Shown: piece after piece, positions 1 to 8,677 of the stretch
Layout of the letters: each line of letters opens with the position of its first letter
Position numbering within the stretch: the first letter of the stretch is position 1
Source: Chersky-840 sp963838775
GTDB taxonomy: Bacteria; Actinomycetota; Acidimicrobiia; Acidimicrobiales; UBA8190
Assembly: GCA_963838775.1 (NCBI GenBank)
Contig: CAWISP010000001.1
Location: 1 to 64,000, forward strand
Length of the DNA: 64,000 nt
Reading direction: 5' to 3'
Notes under the pieces: generated by a model
Database searches by the model: none
Told to the model about the DNA's origin: nothing
What the model saw: the letters and a program-made list of their open reading frames with translations, nothing else
Made by a program: the position numbers and the translations under genes

Positions 1-208
1 GTGCCAGGTTGACCGTGACCCGGCGCGACGGCCATGACAGGTGGCTCGACAGCAATGCGGCTCTGACCCGGTCCCGTGACTCACGCACCGCCGCGTCGGG
101 CAATCCGACAATGGTGAAGCCGGGCAGCCCGGCCGAGACGTGGACCTCGACCGAGACGGGACGACCGTCGACCCCGTACAGGGTGGCGGAAGGAACGCAA
201 GCGAGCAT
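1..208 (-). CDS. comM: YifB/ComM-family Mg-chelatase-like ATPase, N-terminal fragment
   Basis: Only the first 69 codons are present; the gene runs off the left edge. Translation from the ATG at 208 gives MLACVPSATLYGVDG, then VHVSAGLPGFTIVGLPDAA and RESRDRVRAALLSS. This is the conserved start of the YifB/ComM family, whose N-terminal domain has a Lon-substrate-like fold. Family members are AAA+ ATPases; ComM acts as a branch-migration helicase in natural transformation. The AAA+ motor lies beyond the edge, so only the N-terminal match is seen. In many actinobacteria this gene directly follows yraN; here three other genes lie between them. Confidence 0.85.
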   Translation of the reverse strand, partial: MLACVPSATLYGVDGRPVSVEVHVSAGLPGFTIVGLPDAAVRESRDRVRAALLSSHLSWPSRRVTVNLA

Positions 209-363
209 GGCGGAGACTCCGGGGTACAGCGACACGGTGTCCGTGCCGTTCCACAGGAGCGGGCCGCCCGAGGGCACCGGCCACGCGAGGTGCTCCTGGA
301 GCGTAGGGGTCGGGTGTATCGGAAGGCGCCAGAGGCCGCCGACCCCGGACTTCCCCCGTGGAG

Positions 364-1287
364 CTACGCCGACGGCGCTCCGACCGGTACGGCGGGGCTC
401 CGGGTCAGCTCGCAGTCGAGCTCGGCACCGAGCATGACCACCAACGCCGTCAGGTACAGCCACAGGAGCAGAGCGGCCACGCCCGCCAAGGCACCGTAGG
501 TGCGCGACTCGTGGCCGAAGTGATCCAGATAGAACGAGAACACCGCCGACGTCCCGAGCCAGCCCAGGGCCGCCACCACCGCTCCGGGTCTCACCCAGCG
601 CAGCCGGCTCCTCGTCCGGTTGGGCCCGAAGGAGTAGTACACCGAGAGGAGGAGCACCACGAGCGCCATGGCACCGGCCCAGCGGACGACCGTCCACGCC
701 GCGTCGAAGGTCGATCGGGCCAGCGCGAACGACGTCGGGAGCAAGGCGCGGATCGGGTCGCCCAGGACCAGGAGCCCCGAGGCCGCACCCCCCAGGACGA
801 TGGTGAGGACGACGAGCGGCACCGCCACCAACCGCCGACGGACGAAGCCGCGGTCCGAGCGCACTTCGAAAGCCACGTCCAGTCCGACTTGGAGCGCGGC
901 CATCGCCTCGACCGCACTCCACAGCGCCAAGGTGAGACCGAGGCCGATCTCGAGCCCGGAGCCGGCACCCTTGACGGGGTTACGCAGGGCGTCGTCGATC
1001 GTCTGTGACATCTGCACCGGGAGCACCACGTCCACGCCGTGGACAAGGCTGCGCAACTGCGAGGCCGACAAGCCGACGAGCCCCACCACACCGACCGACG
1101 CGATGATGGCGGGGAAGATGGCCAGGAACCCGTGGAAGGCCAAGCTGGCCGCGCTGGTGGTGACGCGGTCCTCGACGGCCTCGGTGAAGACCTTTCGGAC
1201 GATGCCGGGCCACGCGCGCGGGACGAGGAGCCTCGAAGGCAGGCTGCGACCGGTGGCGCTGTTCCCGCCGGCGTCGGCGCGCCCCAC
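364..1287 (-). CDS. YihY/BrkB-family integral membrane protein
   Basis: A multi-pass inner-membrane protein of the YihY/virulence factor BrkB family. Recognisable signatures are the SLAFHGFLAIFPAIIA segment near the N-terminus, YSFGPNR in the middle, and FSFYLDHFG followed by TYGALAGVAALLLWLYL close to the C-terminus. About six hydrophobic segments are visible. The family was once called RNase BN, but that assignment is obsolete and the true role is unknown. I chose the GTG at 1287, just after the stop of the upstream lipoprotein gene. A TTG at 1335 would overlap that gene by 40 bp and add an Arg-rich stretch that does not look conserved. Confidence 0.85.
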   Translation of the reverse strand: MGRADAGGNSATGRSLPSRLLVPRAWPGIVRKVFTEAVEDRVTTSAASLAFHGFLAIFPAIIASVGVVGLVGLSASQLRSLVHGVDVVLPVQMSQTIDDALRNPVKGAGSGLEIGLGLTLALWSAVEAMAALQVGLDVAFEVRSDRGFVRRRLVAVPLVVLTIVLGGAASGLLVLGDPIRALLPTSFALARSTFDAAWTVVRWAGAMALVVLLLSVYYSFGPNRTRSRLRWVRPGAVVAALGWLGTSAVFSFYLDHFGHESRTYGALAGVAALLLWLYLTALVVMLGAELDCELTRSPAVPVGAPSA

Positions 1288-1295
1288 GACGGCGC

Positions 1296-1787
1296 TCAGT
1301 GGACGGGTTGACCGGCGGCGTCGATGGCGTACCAAAGACCCCCCGAATTCGTGATGCCCTGGCCGGTCGCCTCCCCGGCGGAGGTGTCACCGATCCACCG
1401 GTACAACGGCCAGCCGTTGTAGGTGACCTGCAGCGTGTCGCCCCGACGGGTGGTGCCGATGAGGGCCCGGTCCACTCGACCGCCGATGACTGGGATGGTC
1501 ACGCCGGCCGGCAGGGTGGCGGGCGGCCACTGGGTGGCGCAGTAGCTCGCACAAGTCGAGTGGCCCGAGCCGTGGTCGGGGACGAAGAGATACAGCGTGA
1601 GCCCGTACCCGTCGACGAGCACAGTGCCGAGGCCTTTGACCTCGGCCGTCAGCACCATGTACCCCGGCCCGCCCGGCCCCGTGGTCGGAGCGCCGTTGGT
1701 GGGTACGCCGATCACGTGTCCGCCCGATTGCCCGCACGCGCTCATGAGGGCACCCAGGACGACGACCAGGACCAGTCGCGCCTTCAA
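1296..1787 (-). CDS. Secreted lipoprotein with Yx(F/W/Y)xxD-type repeats (COG4315-like)
   Basis: A 163-residue predicted lipoprotein. It starts at a TTG that overlaps the TGA of the enoyl-CoA hydratase gene (TTGA). It opens with Lys-Ala-Arg, a hydrophobic run and the lipobox LMSAC, so lipidation at the Cys near residue 18 is expected. The mature part carries two related segments, one with YLFVPDHG and one with LYRWIGD, as in the conserved-motif lipoproteins of COG4315. Both lie near a GxTLxVTYNGWPLY type repeat typical of that family. The function of these proteins is unknown; some occur near redox or heme proteins. Translational coupling to the hydratase gene is clear. Confidence 0.8.
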   Translation of the reverse strand: MKARLVLVVVLGALMSACGQSGGHVIGVPTNGAPTTGPGGPGYMVLTAEVKGLGTVLVDGYGLTLYLFVPDHGSGHSTCASYCATQWPPATLPAGVTIPVIGGRVDRALIGTTRRGDTLQVTYNGWPLYRWIGDTSAGEATGQGITNSGGLWYAIDAAGQPVH

Positions 1788-2572
1788 CGACCCTTGAACC
1801 TCGGCTCCCGTTTCTCGGCGAACGCCCGCATGGCCTCGGCGGTGTCCTCGCTGTAGAAGTTGATCGTCTGACAACGGGCCTCGGCCTCGAGGGCCTGGGC
1901 CATGGTCAACGACATGGAGTTGTCGAGCAGGTCCTTCGTCATGGCCAGCGCCAGCGGCGGACCTTGGGCCAGTCGCCGGGCCCACCCGTCGACAAAACCA
2001 TCGAGCTCGTCATCGGGGACCACTCGGTTGAGCAGCCCGTAGGAGGCCGCCTCCTCGGCGGAGAGGATGTCGGCGAAGTAGGCCAGCTCCTTCGCCTTGT
2101 GCAGACCGACGAGCCGGGGCAACAGGAACGAGGAGCCGCCGTCCACCGACAGACCCCGCCGGGCGAAGATCTCCGAGAACCGGGCGTTGTCCGAGGCGAC
2201 GGTGAGGTCGCACCCCAGCGCCAGGCTCATGCCCGCCCCCGCCGCGATGCCCCTGATCTTGGCGATCGTGGGCTTGGGCAACTCATGCAGGGCCAGCATC
2301 ACCTGACCGAAGAACTGCATGCGGACGATGTGGGGATCTTCGGGATCACCACTCACACCGCGCGGGTCGGCGATGTCGGCGCCGGAACAGAACGCGCCCC
2401 CGGCACCGGTGACAACCACGACGCGGTCGTCGCGCCGTCGTGCCACCTCGGTGAACGTGTCGTTCAGCTCCTGCCACATGAGGCCGTTCCCGGCGTTCTT
2501 GCGTTCAGGTCGGTTCAGCGTCACGGTGACGACCCCGTCGTCACGCTCCACGATGATCGTCTCGGTGCTCAC
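1784..2572 (-). CDS. Enoyl-CoA hydratase/isomerase (crotonase) family protein
   Basis: A 262-residue crotonase-fold protein. It shows LNRPERKNAGNG near the N-terminus, the oxyanion-hole segment GAGGAFCSGADIADP and the second oxyanion helix IAAGAGMSLALGCDL. Where hydratases usually carry a first catalytic Glu, this protein reads FSEIFARRGL and then VDGGSSFLLPRL. The Asp-Gly-Gly pattern resembles PaaG-type isomerases, so isomerisation or another crotonase reaction is as likely as hydration. The start is the GTG giving STETIIVERDDG. The frame stays open upstream, but that translation is low-complexity and Arg-rich. It overlaps the next gene by a few bases. Confidence 0.85.
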   Translation of the reverse strand: MSTETIIVERDDGVVTVTLNRPERKNAGNGLMWQELNDTFTEVARRRDDRVVVVTGAGGAFCSGADIADPRGVSGDPEDPHIVRMQFFGQVMLALHELPKPTIAKIRGIAAGAGMSLALGCDLTVASDNARFSEIFARRGLSVDGGSSFLLPRLVGLHKAKELAYFADILSAEEAASYGLLNRVVPDDELDGFVDGWARRLAQGPPLALAMTKDLLDNSMSLTMAQALEAEARCQTINFYSEDTAEAMRAFAEKREPRFKGR

Positions 2573-2649
2573 GGCGACACCATACCCACCGACACCGGTG
2601 CGCCCCAGGCCGCGGGACTGCGCCCGCCCGACATGTCGGGTCGCCCCTG

Positions 2650-3027
2650 TCAGAAGGCGTCCTGAAGCACCTCGACCTCGAGGGTCCCACCGGGCCCCTT
2701 CGTCACGGCGGCCACGTCGAACCGGATGCGCTCGTAGTGGCCCGACCCGCCGCGCTCGCTGCGCAGCCACATGCTCGCCAACCTGCGCACGCGGTGTTGC
2801 TTGGCCGGCCCGACGGCCTCGAAAGGAGAGCCGAACATCGCCGAGCTCCGGGTCTTGACCTCGCAGAACACAAGCACGCCACCGTCAGCACTCTGCGCCA
2901 CCACGTCGAGCTCGCCGTCGCGGCAACGCCAGTTGCGATCGAGGACGACGTACGAGGCACTCTGGTACCACGCCACGGTCGCATCCTCGCCGCGCCCGCC
3001 CAGGGCGGCGCGACGAGAAACGGCCAT
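2650..3027 (-). CDS. UPF0102 (YraN-like) PD-(D/E)XK nuclease-like protein
   Basis: A 125-residue protein of the YraN/UPF0102 family. The PD-(D/E)XK nuclease-like core is seen as GELDVVAQ followed by VFCEVKTR, giving the Asp and the E-x-K triad residues. AALGGRGEDATVAWYQ at the start corresponds to the conserved G-x-x-G-E-x-x-A family motif. Substrate and role are not established; the family often sits next to rnhB, DUF2469 and comM. The ATG at 3027 overlaps the stop of the DUF2469 gene by one base (TGATG), which fixes the start and implies translational coupling. Confidence 0.9.
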   Translation of the reverse strand: MAVSRRAALGGRGEDATVAWYQSASYVVLDRNWRCRDGELDVVAQSADGGVLVFCEVKTRSSAMFGSPFEAVGPAKQHRVRRLASMWLRSERGGSGHYERIRFDVAAVTKGPGGTLEVEVLQDAF

Positions 3028-3320
3028 CAGGTGTCGCGGTCGGGCAGCCGCTCGACGTTCACGTCCCGGAACGTGAGGACGCGCACGTGCGGCACGAAGC
3101 GGGCGGGTCGGTACATGTCCCACACCCAGGCATCGTCCAACTCGATCTCGACACAGGTGGGTGACGACGCGTCGCGCACCGTCACCTTCACCTCGTTGGC
3201 CAAGTAGAATCGGCGCTCACTTTCGACCACGTAATTGAACAGGGGCAGCACCGTCCGGTACTCCTGGACGAGCGCCAACTCGATCTCGGCCTCGTATCGT
3301 TCGAGGTCTTCTTCGCTCAT
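3027..3320 (-). CDS. DUF2469 family protein
   Basis: A 97-residue soluble protein of the actinobacterial DUF2469 family. It starts MSEEDLERYEAEIELALVQE and carries the family-typical VVESERRFYLANEV segment. No catalytic residues are recognisable and no function is known. It sits between rplS and yraN, a location shared by many actinobacteria, where rnhB and lepB are usually also present. Those two genes are absent here. The stop codon is shared with the start of yraN. Confidence 0.88.
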   Translation of the reverse strand: MSEEDLERYEAEIELALVQEYRTVLPLFNYVVESERRFYLANEVKVTVRDASSPTCVEIELDDAWVWDMYRPARFVPHVRVLTFRDVNVERLPDRDT

Positions 3321-3367
3321 CGTCCCTGGGCTACTTCGGCGTCGACCCGCGTGCCACGAACGGCGCG

Positions 3368-3721
3368 CTAGGTGCGCGCCGCCCGCTTCTCTTTGATCTT
3401 GGCGGCTTTCCCTACGCGGCCACGCAGGTAATAGAGCTTGGCCCGCCGAACGTCGCCACGCGTCACGACCTCGATCTTGGCCAGGACGGGCGAATGCACG
3501 GGGAAGGTGCGCTCGACCCCGACCCCGAAGCTGAGCTTGCGAACGGTGAAGGTCTCTCGGGCCCCGGTGCCCTGGCGGCGGATCACGGCCCCCTGGAACA
3601 CCTGGGTGCGCTCGCGGGTGCCCTCGACCACCCGGACGTGCACCTTCAAGGTGTCACCCGGTCGGAAATCGGGGACGTCGTCTCTCAGGTTCTCGCGATC
3701 GACGATGTCGGTGGGGTTCAT
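3368..3721 (-). CDS. rplS: 50S ribosomal protein L19
   Basis: A 117-residue L19. The diagnostic core FRPGDTLKVHVRVVEG, then QVFQGAVIRRQG and FTVRKLSFGVGVERTFPVHSP are all present. The C-terminal tail contains RRAKLYYLRGRVGKAAKIKE. L19 lies at the interface of the two ribosomal subunits. The ATG at 3721 gives MNPTDIVDRENLRDDVPDF, a normal L19 start; the much longer open frame upstream is Arg-rich and not conserved. The gene follows trmD after a gap of 131 bp, preserving the classic rpsP-rimM-trmD-rplS order. Confidence 0.97.
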   Translation of the reverse strand: MNPTDIVDRENLRDDVPDFRPGDTLKVHVRVVEGTRERTQVFQGAVIRRQGTGARETFTVRKLSFGVGVERTFPVHSPVLAKIEVVTRGDVRRAKLYYLRGRVGKAAKIKEKRAART

Positions 3722-3852
3722 GACGCGCGTCCCTTCACAGGTCCAGCTCCGAGCGGCTGGGCAGCGCCTACGGGGCCACAGCGGCAACTGGCGGCCGAGC
3801 CGGGCAGAGCCTGCCGAGCACGCCACGATAGCCGCCCCCCGGACACCCCCGC

Positions 3853-4620
3853 CTACCGGGAGCTCGCACCCGGGTTCGGAGTCGGCTCGTCGGACAGCTC
3901 GTCGAGGAGGCGGGCGTCGGCCTCGGCCAGCCCGCCCACGCCCTCGACGAGGTCGGGACGCAGGCTCAGGGTGCGGCGCAGGGCCGTGGCCCGGCGCCAC
4001 CGGGCGATCCGCCCGTGGTCACCGCTGAGCAGCACCTCGGGCACCTCCCAACCGCGGAACACCGCAGGACGGGTGTACTGCGGGTACTCGAGCAGACCCG
4101 CACTGAAGCTCTCGTCGAACGCCGAGGCCTCGTTCCCCATCACGCCCGGGACGAGGCGGGCGACGGCTTCGATGACCACGAGCGCCGGCACCTCTCCCCC
4201 GCCGAGCACGTAGTCCCCGATCGACAGCTCCCCATCGACCAGGTGGTCGGTGACCCGTTGGTCGACCCCCTCGTACCGCCCGCACAACAACGAGAACCCC
4301 CCCGTCGGCGAGGCACCCGTCGCCGCCAGTTCCTCCACCACGCGCTGGTCGAGCCGGCGGCCGCCGGGGGCGAGCAGGTAGAGGGGCCGGGGCGGCGCCA
4401 CCGCCTCGACGGCGGCGAAGATCGGGCCCGGGGCGAGAACCATGCCGGCCCCGCCGCCGAAGGGCGCGTCGTCGACCGATCGTCTCGGATCGTCCGCGCC
4501 GGCGCGTAGGTCGTGAACGCGCACGTCGAGCAGTCCCTGGTGGCGCGCCTTGCCGAGGAGCGACCCGTCGCAGTAGTGCTCGACGAGTTCGGGGAAGATC
4601 GTGAAGACGTCGATGCGCAC
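3853..4620 (-). CDS. trmD: tRNA (guanine(37)-N1)-methyltransferase
   Basis: A 255-residue TrmD, a SAM-dependent SPOUT-class methyltransferase that makes m1G37 in tRNAs and so prevents frameshifting. It begins MRIDVFTIFPELVEHYCDGS. It shows DDAPFGGGAGMVLAPGP, the knot segment LLCGRYEGVDQRVTDHLVDGELSIGDYVL (read across 20-residue windows), and GVMGNEASAFDESF. Length is normal. It lies 11 bp downstream of rimM and is presumably cotranscribed with it. Confidence 0.97.
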   Translation of the reverse strand: MRIDVFTIFPELVEHYCDGSLLGKARHQGLLDVRVHDLRAGADDPRRSVDDAPFGGGAGMVLAPGPIFAAVEAVAPPRPLYLLAPGGRRLDQRVVEELAATGASPTGGFSLLCGRYEGVDQRVTDHLVDGELSIGDYVLGGGEVPALVVIEAVARLVPGVMGNEASAFDESFSAGLLEYPQYTRPAVFRGWEVPEVLLSGDHGRIARWRRATALRRTLSLRPDLVEGVGGLAEADARLLDELSDEPTPNPGASSR

Positions 4621-4631
4621 CGGGGACCGTC

Positions 4632-5171
4632 TCAGTGCTCGGGGAGATCGAGAAGGCCCGCCGGCACGTCGACCACGACCCGCCCCGCCGATCGCTCCAC
4701 CACGAAGCGCAACGGCACGAGTGCTCCCCCGTCGAGCTCGAGGAGGTCACTGGCCGGGTTAGCGAGGACGCCGGCGACCGTCCCGAGGTGCGCTCCCTCG
4801 GTGTCGCACACCTCCGAGCCGATGAGCTCGTGGACCCACCAGGCGTCGTCGTCGTGGAGAGGGTGCCCCCGCAGTACCGTCCCCCGCAACGATTCGGCCC
4901 GCTCCCGGCTGTCGACCCCGGCGAACATCATGAGCCATTTGTCGGCGAACGGGCGCGACGCCTCGATGCGCAACGCGCCGTCGTCGGTGAGGAAGGTCGA
5001 TCCGACCGCGACGCGCTCGGGGCGGTTGCTGATCAAGGAGACAACCACCTCGCCGTTCAGCCCGTGCGGCTTGCCGACACGACCGACCTCGAGCAACCCC
5101 TCGGCGCCCGCAGGGCGACGAGCGTCGCGTCCGGGACCGTCAGTCGTCGACGAAGTCGACGTTGGTGTCAA
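4632..5171 (-). CDS. rimM: Ribosome maturation factor RimM
   Basis: A protein of about 179 residues with the RimM N-terminal beta-barrel (EVGRVGKPHGLNGEVVVSL) and a C-terminal PRC-barrel (WWVHELIGSEVCDTEGAHLG to the C-terminus). RimM binds S19 and helps mature the 30S head. The only plausible start before the conserved EVGRVGKPHG is a TTG at 5171, which overlaps the end of khpA by 32 bp. The first 25 or so residues are Ser/Thr/Gly-rich and not conserved, so the exact start is uncertain. The position between khpA and trmD is standard. Confidence 0.93.
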   Translation of the reverse strand: MTPTSTSSTTDGPGRDARRPAGAEGLLEVGRVGKPHGLNGEVVVSLISNRPERVAVGSTFLTDDGALRIEASRPFADKWLMMFAGVDSRERAESLRGTVLRGHPLHDDDAWWVHELIGSEVCDTEGAHLGTVAGVLANPASDLLELDGGALVPLRFVVERSAGRVVVDVPAGLLDLPEH

Positions 5172-5490
5172 CCCCTTCGCGTGATCCCGCCACCCGTACG
5201 ACGGTCCGGATCGCCTGCGCCACGCGGCCGCGGCGTCCGATCATGCGGCCCATGTCGCCGGGGGCCACGTGGATGCGGAAGCGCACCCCGCGACTCGACT
5301 CCTCGGTCTCGACCACGACGGCATCGGGCTCGCCGGCGAGGGACCGGGCGATGTAGTCGAGCACAGCTCGGGCGCTGCCACCCTCGACGCGGTTGCCGGC
5401 CATGTCGTCGACCCTGTTCCCCGCCATGTCATCGACGTCGTCGTCCTCGGCGTGCACGTTGCCCATGTCGTCGAGCCCGGTCTCGCTCAC
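5140..5490 (-). CDS. khpA: KH-domain RNA-binding protein KhpA with acidic, repeated N-terminal extension
   Basis: A 116-residue protein. The C-terminal 75 residues form a type II KH domain with the sequence GDMGRMIGRRGRVAQAIRT, the G-x-x-G RNA-contact loop of KhpA proteins. KhpA partners KhpB in post-transcriptional control and cell-wall homeostasis in Gram-positives. The start is a GTG overlapping the rpsP stop (GTGA). The first 40 residues are an extra acidic tract containing DDMAGNRV twice in a row, absent from the usual 75-80 residue KhpA. Most of this extension is probably disordered. The gene lies in the rpsP-khpA-rimM-trmD-rplS cluster. Confidence 0.9.
   Translation of the reverse strand: MSETGLDDMGNVHAEDDDVDDMAGNRVDDMAGNRVEGGSARAVLDYIARSLAGEPDAVVVETEESSRGVRFRIHVAPGDMGRMIGRRGRVAQAIRTVVRVAGSREGVDTNVDFVDD
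5386..5433 (-). repeat. Two tandem 24-bp units coding DDMAGNRV inside khpA
   Basis: Two adjacent 24-base units encode the identical octapeptide DDMAGNRV. They differ at five third or synonymous positions (Asp1, Ala, Gly and Arg codons; the Arg codons are AGG and CGC). The peptide is kept while the DNA has drifted, so this is not a fresh slippage product. Confidence 0.85.
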
Positions 5491-5768
5491 TTCGATCCTG
5501 GCTTGAACTCGTCCCAGGCGCCTGAGGTGCGCAGGAGCTTCTCGACCCGCTCGGTGGCCTGCGCTCCTTGGCGCAACCACTTGAGGGCCTTGTCGTTGTC
5601 GATGTTCACTATGGCGTCGGGCTCAGCCGTGGAACGCCCACGGGGCGCGTAGGTCCCCACGATCTCGATGAACCGTCCATCACGGGGCGACCGGCTGTCG
5701 GCCGCCACGACGCGGTAGGTCGGCTGCTTCTTCTTGCCCATCCGCATGAGGCGGAGCTTCACTGCCAC
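5487..5768 (-). CDS. rpsP: 30S ribosomal protein S16
   Basis: A 93-residue S16 starting at a GTG (VAVKLRLMRMGKKKQPTYRV). The family core VVAADSRSPRDGRFIEIVGT follows, then DNDKALKWLRQGAQAT and an alkaline tail ending in FKPGSK. S16 is needed for 30S assembly. An AGGGAAG purine stretch precedes the GTG. Longer upstream starts would add non-conserved sequence. The stop overlaps khpA (GTGA). Confidence 0.97.
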   Translation of the reverse strand: MAVKLRLMRMGKKKQPTYRVVAADSRSPRDGRFIEIVGTYAPRGRSTAEPDAIVNIDNDKALKWLRQGAQATERVEKLLRTSGAWDEFKPGSK

Positions 5769-5913
5769 CGTCTGCTTCCCTGCCTTCCTGGTCGTGCCGG
5801 CCTCGGAATCGCGGGGCGCGGACCTCCTATTGTGACCCGCCACCGGCATGGGGGTCGAAACCCGGCCTGCCGTGACGCCCCGGCGAGGTGCCCCGGGCAC
5901 GGGCCAGACCTCT

Positions 5914-7431
<1,518 letters not shown>

Positions 7432-7480
7432 GCGGAGGTTCAGGCTACCGGGCGCCGGGGCGGGCCCGGTGCTCGAGGAG

Positions 7481-8608
7481 TCAGTCGAACAGGGCCGCCA
7501 CGAACTCGTCTGCGTCGAACGGGACGAGGTCGTCGGGGCCCTCACCCAGGCCCACGAGCTTCACCGGCAGACCGAGCTCACGTTGGATGGCGATGACGAT
7601 TCCGCCCTTGGCCGACCCGTCCAGCTTGGTGAGCACGACCCCGGTGACCCCGACGGCGTCGAGGAACTGTCTCGCCTGGGTGAGCCCGTTCTGGCCCGTG
7701 GTGGCGTCGAGCACGAGCAGGACCTCGGTCACGTGTCCGGGGGGCCGGTCCGCCACGCGCCGGATCTTCTTCAGCTCCTCGACCAGGTTGACCTTGGTGT
7801 GGAGTCGCCCGGCGGTATCGGCCAGGACAAGATCGTTGCCGCGCGCCTGGGCCCGCTGCACGGCGTCGAAAACCACGGCACTGGGGTCGCCGCCCTCGGC
7901 GCCACGCACGATCTCGACCCCGGTGCGCTGCGCCCACTGGTCGAGCTGCTCGGCGGCGGCGGCTCGGAAGGTGTCCCCCGCGGCGAGGAGCACCGAACGG
8001 CCTGCCGCCTTCTCGCGGCGCGCCACCTTGCCGATAGTGGTGGTCTTGCCGACCCCGTTCACCCCGACGAAGAGCCACACGCAGGTGCCCTCGGTGTCGA
8101 AGGACAGTCCGGTCCCGGTGGCGGTGTCGAGCGACCGGCGCAGATCCTCCCGGAGCGCGGCCACGACGGCGTCGGCGCCGCGAAGCTCACCGGCACGCAC
8201 ACGGGCCCGGAGGTCCTCGAGGAGGGCGGTCGTGGTGACCACTCCCACATCGGCGCGCAGCAACGCCTCCTCGAGGTCGTCCCAGGCCTCGTCATCGACC
8301 GACGAACGGCTCCGCAGTGCCCGGACGTATCCCGAGAACAGGCCGCGCGTCTTGCCCATCCGCTCCCGGAGCTCGGGGGCGGCGGCGACTTCGACTTCAA
8401 CTTCAGCTTCGGGCGGTGCGGTGGCCGGTGGTGCTGAAGGCGCCACCGGGGGCGCCTTCGGTGCGGTCGGAGGCTTCGTGATGGTCGCCGTCGCCGCGCC
8501 CGCGGACCCCGAGCCACCACTCCTCCGCCGCCGAGCCGGGACGACCACGACCAGGCCGACGACGAGCGTCGCCACGACCACGGCCAAGACGATCCAGAGG
8601 GCGAGCAT
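7481..8608 (-). CDS. ftsY: Signal recognition particle receptor FtsY
   Basis: A 375-residue SRP receptor GTPase. It starts with one clear transmembrane segment (LALWIVLAVVVATLVVGLVV), then an Ala/Pro/Lys/Glu-rich linker to about residue 75, then the NG domains. GTPase motifs are GVNGVGKTTTIGKVA, LLAAGDTFRAAAAEQ, ADTAGRLHTK and TKLDGSAKGG. The membrane segment anchors the receptor directly, unlike the peripheral E. coli protein. It sits between smc and ffh, the conserved actinobacterial order smc-ftsY-ffh. Confidence 0.97.
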   Translation of the reverse strand: MLALWIVLAVVVATLVVGLVVVVPARRRRSGGSGSAGAATATITKPPTAPKAPPVAPSAPPATAPPEAEVEVEVAAAPELRERMGKTRGLFSGYVRALRSRSSVDDEAWDDLEEALLRADVGVVTTTALLEDLRARVRAGELRGADAVVAALREDLRRSLDTATGTGLSFDTEGTCVWLFVGVNGVGKTTTIGKVARREKAAGRSVLLAAGDTFRAAAAEQLDQWAQRTGVEIVRGAEGGDPSAVVFDAVQRAQARGNDLVLADTAGRLHTKVNLVEELKKIRRVADRPPGHVTEVLLVLDATTGQNGLTQARQFLDAVGVTGVVLTKLDGSAKGGIVIAIQRELGLPVKLVGLGEGPDDLVPFDADEFVAALFD

Positions 8609-8677
8609 GGCGTCGCAGCCTAACGGGGTCGATGCCGGGCGACGGCGCCGGCGTCCCCGCTGCGCCGGTGGCGCCGC

